From Ampullaceana balthica (lineage: Eukaryota; Mollusca; Gastropoda; Lymnaeidae), in NCBI GenBank assembly GCA_944989445.1, contig CALYLW010001390.1, forward strand, positions 248,001 through 312,000: 64,000 nt of DNA, in the 5' to 3' direction. The translations under genes were made by a program, and so were the position numbers. Every line of letters starts with the position of its first letter. Within the stretch, counting starts at the first letter, position 1. The notes below the pieces were generated by a model that made no database searches, was not told the DNA's origin, and saw only the letters and a program-made list of their open reading frames with translations. Below, piece by piece: positions 56,430-64,000 of this stretch.

Positions 56430-58160
56430 GAGCCGTAAATAAATGACGTCACACACCTGGGGGGGGGGAGGGGGTCACACTTTTTTGACGATGCGTGACG
56501 AGGTGGAGGTAGGGGGTTGAAGAAATGTGACGTTACATCAAAATGGTAACTTTAAATAAAACTTCCACTGACATATTTGGTCGCTTACAATTTACTTAAT
56601 GACTTTTTTTTACTTTTTCTTTTTTAAATCAGTGCTTCTCAATGTGCCGATCGGTAGGCCATCAGACGCTGGTTGGCGTAAGCTATCAAGACACGAAAAT
56701 TAAATCTAATTATAATCCTTAAGTTTGAGAACCCACAAGAGAACGTATAAAATTGTTACCCTCTGTCGTTTGATGTTGACATCAAAGCATTTGTGATGTA
56801 ACCGCAGCTCCGTTTGGTTCTCTTAAGGCAGGAGTCGGCGAACTTTTTTGCCCCTTACCCCAAAATATACAAGTTTATGTGTGCGTTAACCCCCCCCCCT
56901 CCCAGACTCGAGGTCCTGCCTACATGACTCCCCCCCCTAAAATGCAACTGGTGAGTTTAACAAGCATGATAAGTGTCTAAAAATGATATGAATAGGATTA
57001 TGTGTAGATATTTTAAGTAAAAACGACGCGGAATATCCATTATTATTATTTTATTTTTATAATTATTAACATTTTAAGTTTGATATAATTGTTCAATTGT
57101 GTTTTGGTCTAACGCTCCTGGCCATTCTAGATATACATGTAATAGTATTAATTAACTTTATTGAATGCATCAATTCTTGACATCGCAATTCGAGAGTAGC
57201 ACTGTACAAAACAACTTTTCTTCTTAGCTCAGTTTTTAAGGCATTAATTTTAAATATCACAGAAAGGATACTTGATACACTCAAGTCATGTGGATTAAGA
57301 TTATTGTCACCCGCGTCAATATAAATGAAAGTAGGGTGGATTTAGGTGTCTTCGTATATGCCCACAATGATTCAGCATTACCCCCAAGAGTTCCCTTTTT
57401 ACACCGAACGAGATAATATACCGCTGTTCACCGACCCCTCGGTTAAACATGCCCGATAGCAATATACATGTATTTTTCATTAGTTTATAAACTCCACAAG
57501 ATAATGCAACAATTTAAACACGCCTCGTCCATTGTTGGCATTATATTTACAACTCTTGTGTGACGTACTTGAAATCGTAAAAAAAAATTGGAAAAAGCAA
57601 CAAAAAAACAAAACAACAAATAAAAAAAAACAAACAAAAAACTCGTGAGCTTTGGAGTAAAAAGTTATGACAAAATTGGATATTTTATTAATGTCATAGT
57701 ATTTTTCAGTCTTCAACTTGCAGGAATTACTGTGTTTTGCGACGCAAAAGATGATACCCTACTTTCCTGTACAAATGTGGGGTTCGTACAGTAATCGCCA
57801 TATTCCTCTTCCAGCGCATACCAAATAATTTTTTAGAAAACATGAGATTTGATATCAATGTGGTAATTTTAGATCAAATGCCTTTGACGTGCATATACTT
57901 AACGTGTGTTACGATAATACAATGCAGACCTACACTAAATAAATACTTAAATGGAAAAAAAAGTGATTTGAAACATACTTATTTTCAAATAGAAATTTAG
58001 GTGGGTTTTAGTGGGGTTTTGTTTTTTTTTGGGGGGGGGATTGGGGTCAAAGCTTTGAGACGTAATTTTGGAGGGGGGGTCTAACTTTTAGTGACGAGGG
58101 GGGAGGGAATGAAAAATCGGCGAAAATAGCGTGATGTCATTTAATTTTATGGACGGCCCC
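56430..58160 (-). mobile_element. CCGTCC-end DNA transposon, long copy, possibly nested
   Basis: The left end GAGCCGTAAATAAATGACGTC and right end TTTTATGGACGGCCCC are inverted copies of the MITE termini at 1284-1602. Subterminal G/C runs and GTGACG motifs match too. About 400 bp inside (57475-57880) recur inverted at 62575-62945. CAGTGCTTCTCAA at about 56630 and a similar block at 56830 look like ends of further nested insertions. No transposase frame is intact. Confidence 0.65.
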
Positions 58161-59347
58161 AAACGCTGATAATTAAATCATTTTAAAAATTGTTTATTAT
58201 GTTTCTTAATAAATAAATTTTGCTTGACATTTCTTGCTGGGAGATATTTGTTTGTTTCATGTTGTGTTATCTTGTTATATGACTTGCTTAAACATATGAT
58301 TTAAACTTACTTGAACTTTGTCAATACTTAAAACCATTATATCAATTTATTTACCTTATTTATCACATAATATTTGAAAATTAATAATTTAAAAAGAGTT
58401 ATATTGATTTTTTTAAAAATGGTTTTAAAATATAATCAATTTTTACTTTTAAAATACAAATTACAACAAAGGTATACCTATTTCATCAGTGGCATATTTA
58501 TTTTAGAGTCACTTATATAATACAAGTAATAAAAACTCGAATGAGTATTTAAACACAATTTCCAACAAAGAATATTCGATTTTTTTTATTCAAGGGAAAT
58601 CTTTCTAGAGTACATTAAAAATAATTTCAAATCAGTAATTTTGAAAGTAAACAAAAAAGACGTCATATCCCCTCACACCAATAATGTGTCAATATAATGC
58701 GCACCACGCAACAATCTAACATAAGCATTCACAAAGCGGGAAAACCCAATTAACTATCATTCTAGATTACATTAAAAGTCATGTCAAATCAATAACTTTG
58801 AAATTAAACAAAACAATTGCTTTAAAAAATTGCTTCTAAAATTACGGGAGAATACGTATACGTGATTTTTGCAAAATTCCTTCTTCAACATTGTTCTAAA
58901 TATTATTAGCTATTGTTTCACGTTTGTTTCAACCCCATTGATGTTATGGTTGGCGAGAAATTGACAAAATACTGATATTTTTATTGGGGTTTTTGGATTT
59001 TCCAGGAAATCCAGTAAACTTTTTCGGTATTTTTTTTTGGCCGTTGCACATCCTTGGGACCTCCTTAGCATATTTGCAAAAGACCCGAACCCTCTATCTG
59101 GTATGGTTCCGGAGGAGTTTCATTGTCAAGCTTGACAGACATTTCGATTCTATAAACGCCATTTTTCCAAGGTAAATTGCGTTAAAATGTTTTTACTTAG
59201 CTGTATGAAAATCCCTCACAATAAAAAAAAACTGTGCAAATTTAATTTCATTAAAAATATCTGAATAACATTTGGTGTGAATGCCTACAAATTCAAAAAT
59301 GATAACAGTAAAATAAAAATATTTGAGAAACATTGCTTTGTCTTTGT
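58161..59347. other. No supported feature
   Basis: AT-rich intergenic sequence downstream of the methyltransferase stop. CAATATAATGCGCACCACGC (about 58693) echoes the GCGCATTATATTGAA motif of the repeat at 12-13 kb. Confidence 0.35.
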
Positions 59348-59529
59348 TTATAGTATTCGGTGAATTAACACCAGGCCTTCCACATCAGTAACAAAGTCTG
59401 GAAAAGTGTATTTGCTAACCTCTTGCCACAGGCCATCTTTTTCTAAACTATTCATGTAAGGTTCAAGGTTTCCCTCGTACCATGGCACACGCAAGGCTGC
59501 TTCCCGAAATATATTAACAATATGGCCCC
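59348..59529 (-). CDS. METTL27-like exon, last
   Basis: Bounded by ATTTTCAG|GG, 182 nt, stop TAA at 59348-59350. It encodes (G)GHIVNIFREAALRVPWYEGN, then a C-terminal part with KYTFPDFVTDVEGLVLIHRI. GHIVN directly follows the KPGG-type turn of the fold. Confidence 0.92.
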
Positions 59530-60870
59530 CTGAAAATGAAGAAATTCATTAAAATTATTGTACTATTCAAATCTCAAAGCACAATCATATGGCATTATTT
59601 TTCTTGGTCTTTCTTTCATGAAATGAACGTGTATAGTATGTGCTTTTGCACATCCATTAAGTTTTTTCTTTAGTTTTCTTTTAAGATAATCGTTGCCCAT
59701 ATTTAAGTAGGTTTGTGCATACCTGATTTTACTACTCGTATTATTTCTTTTAAAGCTTCTTTTGGGATATGGTTCTCTTGTGTGGCTCCACAAATCACAG
59801 CCACATCGTATGTGTCTAGAACAATCAGCCATCACAAAATGTATAATATTAAGAACGGATACGTAGAGGTTAGCAAAACTACCAAAGTATAGGAAGTAGT
59901 TTAAGAAATACAAAGCACTATCTTATAATATGGTCAGTGCGTTTATAATTTATACTTTACACAATTTCTTTTCAAAAGCTAAATAATTCCAACTTACTGT
60001 CTTCAAAGGGCAATGGTTGCCCATGTCCAACATACTGGTTTACTATCTGTTTATAAAGATTTTTTGACCTGGCAACTTCCAGTAAGCCACTGGATGCATC
60101 CACTGCGTCGATGTTTTTATAGCCAAGCTTTGATAACTAAGGGAAATTTGTAAAAATATGTTTAACTTAAATTTTAAGGAAGAAATAAAATGATTTCCTT
60201 TCTTAAAGCATTAACTCTTCTTTAGAAAATTAAAATAAAACCATGGACTGAAAAACTATAATAATCAAGCTATAGCTCCAAGGCAATGCTATAAAAACAA
60301 ATTAATAAACTCACATTTAATTGAAAATAAAAACTACGTATTTTCTGCACTGACATTGCCAAAATGGTGTAACAATAGGTGATTCTTTTGTTTGCAGATA
60401 AAATAAACTAAAAAGAGAGTTTAACAACTCTAATCTTTCGAAATAAATTTCCAATGGGTCAATTACTAAAACTAATATTAAGCTTAACATTGTAGATTTC
60501 ACATAAATAATTGTTAGAGCCTCAAACATAGCGCATTCAATAATTCTGCGATTTTTTGGGTTAAATGTAACTAATTTCTTTTTGGCAAACATGAACCATA
60601 TTTTCTGGAATGATGCAAGGGACTTGGTGTTAGAAAATAAGACATTGTAGTAAATCTAGGCCATGGTCGTGTTTGTCTAAATACTCGCAGTCAATTTATC
60701 TAAATTAGAAGAGTATTGTGTAGCCTGCACCAATCTATACCTACTTCTTCTGCAACTAGTCCGGTTCCTGCACATACATCCAGTATTTTGGCATCATACG
60801 AATCTTTCAGGAGGCCAGCAGCTGTCTTTGCCGTTACTTCTGGTCCACGATATTTCAGTTTAACCATGTA
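59348..60870 (-). CDS. METTL27-like methyltransferase (WBSCR27 family), C-terminal four exons
   Basis: Four exons, phases matching, give about 178 residues of a class I SAM-dependent methyltransferase. Motif I is ILDVCAGTGLVAEE, with the family's GTGLVA in place of a plain GxGxG. The second strand carries IDAVDASSGLLEVARSKNLY, and the later strand is YDVAVICGATQENHIPKEAL, a good match to the METTL27/WBSCR27 family (about 245 residues in vertebrates). About 50 N-terminal residues, with the expected YDxWAxxYD block, are missing; I did not find that exon downstream of 60870, so it may lie outside the window or be lost to repeats. The family's substrate is not firmly known. Confidence 0.92.
59723..59815 (-). 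CDS. METTL27-like exon, third from 5' of those found
   Basis: Bounded by GTTCTAG|AC and TCAG|GTATGC, 93 nt. It encodes TYDVAVICGATQENHIPKEA and LKEIIRVVKS; YDVAVI corresponds to the beta-4 strand of the methyltransferase fold. Confidence 0.93.
59998..60136 (-). CDS. METTL27-like exon, second from 5' of those found
   Basis: Bounded by TCCCTTAG|TTA and GAAGACA|GTAAGT, 139 nt. It encodes LSKLGYKNIDAVDASSGLLE, VARSKNLYKQIV and GHGQPLPFED. The VDAS acidic residue is in the SAM-ribose-binding position of the fold. Confidence 0.94.
60745..60870 (-). CDS. METTL27-like exon, first found
   Basis: Bounded by TTCTCCTAG|TAC and GAAGAA|GTAGGT, 126 nt, phase 0. It encodes YMVKLKYRGPEVTAKTAAGL and the motif I strand-loop ILDVCAGTGLVAEE. 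An upstream exon is required. Confidence 0.93.
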
Positions 60871-60984
60871 CTAGGAGAATAAATTTATCAAGATGAAATA
60901 TCATTAAGGGATTATTTGAAGTTATTTGTGATCACGTGGCCCGTGAAAGGATATAACTGTTTAGTTAATTTTTTAAGCCAGTAT

Positions 60985-61665
60985 ATCACTGGGCACTGCG
61001 GTGTGTCGCAATCGGACAAGGCGGATCAATTGACAAGAGAAGGGTCTGCTCAGCCCCAACCCAACCGCCGATGACCCAGCTGGGGGCCAGATTCTGGTTT
61101 AAAGGCCACTTCCAGGGGAAGTGGCTCGAGGGCGGGCTTCTGGAGACACGGCCAGAAAGGTTTTCCAGTACTTACAGCGACCGAGCAAGAGCGATCCCTG
61201 GTGGGGGCTTGGACATGGGCGTAGGGAAGGGGGGCAAGGGGGGGCATTTGCCCCCCCTACATTTGAGAAATTTTTTAAAAATTTATTAAATGCATTAATA
61301 AATGTTGTATTTTAACTATTACAGTACTAATTTGTAAGTCTTATTAATTTCTAAGGCTTTTTTCAACCCTTATTTTATACTGAACTTGAATTTAATTGAA
61401 AATTGTACCTGTATGGCATTGCCAGTTAAAATTTTAAAAAAGTTGGATTTTTTTGCCCCCCCCCCTGGAAAAATTCCTAGCGACGCCCATGGGCTTGGAC
61501 GTAGCAATCAGACACTCATCACTCAGATGAGGACTGAACACTGTCCCACACGGAGCTACTTACACAGGTTCGACATGAGAAGGGATATTGGCTGTCGATT
61601 ATGTGGTAACTCTGAGGAATTGGTCGAGCACCTGCTGGTGGAGTGCCCTGGGAGGCAGTGGATTT
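60985..61665 (+). pseudogene. I-type LINE fragment: RNase H end and C-terminal tail
   Basis: GHCGVSQSDKADQLTREG is the end of an RNase H domain. Downstream are FWFKGHFQGKWL-type sequence, RPSKSDPWWGLD and, after an inserted MITE, TEHCPTRSYLHRF and CRLCGNSEELVEHLLVECPG, the Cys/His knuckle seen also in the LINE at 48 kb. Frameshifts are present. It is a separate, more decayed insertion. Confidence 0.8.
61205..61500. mobile_element. 276-bp MITE with 10-bp target duplication
   Basis: The element 61215-61490 starts ATGGGCGTAGGGAAGG and ends TTCCTAGCGACGCCCAT; its ends are inverted repeats with GC-run subtermini (GGGGGGCA/TGCCCCC). GGGCTTGGAC flanks both sides (61205-61214 and 61491-61500). It sits inside the LINE fragment, whose coding sequence resumes on the other side. 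A hAT-type 8-bp duplication plus two terminal bases is also possible. Confidence 0.82.
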
Positions 61666-61876
61666 AGATGGAGAAAACTGAATAACTGTGTAAAGGTACC
61701 TACCTATACGGCAATGCCCGCTTGGTGAGGCTCGCCTGCGATAAAATGAGCCGGGTTTTAAAAGTGTAACACTCGACGCCACAAGAAAATGTCACGTGAT
61801 TAGTTAAGTTTTAGCATGCGTAACGAAAGGTAGTGCATGAGAAAGTTATCAATTCTCTCGATCATAGATAGCATAA

Positions 61877-62950
61877 GGGCCGTCCATAAATGACGTCACG
61901 CAATTTTGACCGATTTTTCAAACCCCTCTCGTCAAGCGTCGTGACAAAAAGTTAGACCCCCCCCCCTTTTTTCCAAAAATACGTCACAAAACATTTAAAA
62001 AAAAACAACAACTTATTTTTCATTTGAAAATGAGTATGTTATAAATCACTTTTTTCATTTTAAGTATTTATTTAGTGTATGTTTACATTGTAATATCGTA
62101 ATACGCGTGAAGCTATGTAAAACGGCATTAAAAAAATTGTAAGCCAGTGCTTCTCAAACGTTTTCGTATTAGACGACCGGCAGGAATTTTTTTATGCATT
62201 TCACCGTTACCGGTTGCATTCTTTTCCCGTTTTGACGTGATTTTCCCTGTATTGAAGTGATAGCAAAATGAGCCCCTACATGGCTTAAAGCCCTATAAGA
62301 TTAAGTACGAATTCGGCTTGTTTTGAATAAAAAAAATTTAAAAATTTGTTTGGTTGCCAAGGCATAGGCGAGACAGCTAACGAACAATGAAGCGGTATTG
62401 TCAAAAACCATTTGATGTGATTATCCTTCTTGATTAAGCTCGAGAATGTGACTATTGATATTACAATGATCATTTTATTGTTGATAGATTTAGAATATAT
62501 AGATACAGGATGATTCCTCACATTGATTTCGATCTTATAATGACAGTTTTCCTGCTAAGTATATACACATCAAAGGAAGTTGATCTAAAATTACCACATT
62601 GACATCAAATCTCATGTTCTCTAAATATTATTTTGTATGCGCTGGAAGAGGAATATGGCGAGTACAGTACGAACCCCACATTTGTGCAGGAAATTAGGAT
62701 GTCATCTTGTGCGTCGCAAAATACAGTAATTCATGCAAGTTAAAGGTTGAAATATACTATGACATTAATAAAATATCCAATATTATCATAACTTTTTACT
62801 CCGAAGCTCACGAGTTGTTTTTTTTCCCCATTTTTTTTCTCTCCACGATTTCAAGTACGTTACACAAGCGTTGTAAATATAATGCTACCAATGGACGAGG
62901 CGTGTTTAAATTGTTGCATTCTCTTGTGGAGTTTATAAAATAATGTATAA
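61877..62950 (+). mobile_element. CCGTCC-end DNA transposon, one-ended copy
   Basis: It starts GGGCCGTCCATAAATGACGT, with subterminal AAAAGTTAGACCCCCC matching the right end of 56430-58160 in reverse. The internal GTGAAGCTATGTAAAACGGC matches 495-585 and 1420-1450. Segment 62575-62945 is an inverted copy of 57475-57880. The right terminus is not recognisable. Confidence 0.65.
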
Positions 62951-63085
62951 AATTTTTTAAAAAACTTTTTAAAAACTAGTCTTATATTAGAAATGCACTT
63001 TTTTATTATTTGAATTTACAGTCAGAAGAGACCTTTATTTCCAAATTTATGAAAATGTAAAAGTTTAAAATGAGACAGTAATGTT

Positions 63086-63238
63086 AAATTGTAGGTGAAA
63101 TCGATTATCTCGTTGTTGGCCATGACTATAAGACTAGGGTGCTCAGTTTAAACTTAAGTCTATCGATATCTATGCTAGTGCGTACACTAGTGTTATAGTC
63201 ATGGCTAACAACGAAATAATCGATTTTACCTACGATTT
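63086..63238. mobile_element. Foldback element, 52-bp arms
   Basis: The arms 63086-63137 and 63187-63238 are inverted copies matching at 47 of 52 positions, separated by a 49-bp spacer. Landmarks are GTAGGTGAAATCGATTATCT on the left and AATCGATTTTACCTAC on the right. No coding capacity. This is probably a small foldback or MITE. Confidence 0.88.
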
Positions 63239-63344
63239 AACGGTGTCATTAACCATGAGGACTTTACTCTTCCTATTGTGTATGTTGAGACCCATGCTAG
63301 CAGAAGCGGCTGCGACACTGTTTGTTTTCTCCTGCATCTGTTAT

Positions 63345-64000
63345 TGGGTATGTGCAAGAAGGGCTAGATCATCAGCAAAGTCAAGATCATGAAGTTGATC
63401 ACACAAGGTCCATTGGATGCCATTCCTTTTCTGTTGTGTAGATGTTTTCCTCACCCAGTCAATGGCTAACAGGAACAGGAATGGTGACAGCAAGCAACCA
63501 TGGACAACTCGGCTGTTTATCCCTTCGTACATGTTTCTGATATATCGACCGTAATCTGCTGTGGCACCCCGTAATGCCTTAGCAATCTCAACAGGGTTTG
63601 CCTGTTAACACTGTCGAAGGCTTTTTCATAGTCAACAAAGTTGGCATAGAGCGGCGAGTTCCACTCTAGTGACTGCTCTAAAAATGATGCGCAGTTTTGC
63701 TATCTGGTCAGGGCAGGATCTGTTGTTGCGAAAGCCAGCTTGTTGGTCCTGCAACAGAGGGTATACAGCGTTTTTCATCCTGTTAAGTAATACATGCCTG
63801 AAAACCTTTCCTGGGGTGGACAGCAGGGTGATCCCTCTGTAGTTCGAGCATGAGCTTGAATCCCCCTTTTTTGGATATTGATAAGGTATCCCTTTTTCCA
63901 ATCGGAAGGAACTTGCTCCTCTTCCCATATCTTCATAAACAGAGGGTGTAGCATTTCCACACTGGCTTCCAAGTCCGTCTTCAGTGCCTCTGCTGGGATG
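63345..64000 (-). pseudogene. RTE-like LINE reverse transcriptase, runs off window
   Basis: Minus-strand RT blocks in order from the window edge: MEASVEMLHPLFMKIWEEEQ, VPSDWKKGYLI, then SCSNYRGITLLSTPGKVF, QDQQAGFRNNRSCPDQI, a YEKAFDSVNR-like core in another frame, VVHGCLLSPFLFLLAIDWV and LDFADDLALLAHTQ (active site, about 63350-63385). Multiple frameshifts make it dead. It breaks off just after the FADD box; the 5' part lies beyond the window. Confidence 0.9.

Overview
This is a eukaryotic (metazoan) window. It is AT-rich and intron-rich, and packed with non-LTR retrotransposon fragments, DNA-transposon/MITE remnants and about 25 tandem-repeat arrays. The mix of RTE-like, CR1/L2-like and RNase H-bearing I-type LINEs, a tRNA-derived SINE and abundant minisatellites fits a lophotrochozoan, most likely a mollusc (perhaps a heterobranch gastropod). 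That assignment is inference; no species is diagnosed.

Two host genes are recognisable, both on the minus strand and both assembled by hand from exons with matching phases. (1) A TMCC-family gene (transmembrane and coiled-coil domains; relatives of vertebrate TMCC1-3 and fly Dementin) runs from a start codon at 40654 to a stop at 24279 in 12 coding exons, about 547 residues if one single-base frameshift at about 39825 is discounted. (2) The last four exons of a METTL27/WBSCR27-like SAM-dependent methyltransferase lie at 60870-59348; its N-terminal exon(s) were not found.

Layout: 1-4.7 kb, MITEs, a dispersed repeat and the 3' end of an RTE-like LINE; 4.7-19 kb, LINE fragments (8.2-8.8 and 13.1-14.2 kb), Helitron-like and hAT-like remnants and four large arrays; 19-24.3 kb, mostly unique sequence downstream of TMCC with three arrays; 24.3-40.7 kb, TMCC; 41-47.7 kb, a dense run of tandem arrays; 48-52.2 kb, a nearly full-length I-type LINE with endonuclease, RT and RNase H; 52.2-58.2 kb, nested DNA transposons and a CR1/L2-like LINE tail; 59.3-60.9 kb, the methyltransferase; 61-64 kb, more transposon remnants, a perfect-looking foldback and an RT fragment running off the window.

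The most striking observation concerns TMCC. Several intronic minisatellites are built from its own splice junctions. Arrays abut and repeat the donor of the exon at 39780, the donor at 37842, the donor at 28241 and the acceptor at 26740. A further array at 33.8-34.3 kb repeats a complete unit of branch-point-like motif, acceptor, 24 nt and GTGAGT donor eight times. The gene therefore carries dozens of decoy splice sites next to the real ones.
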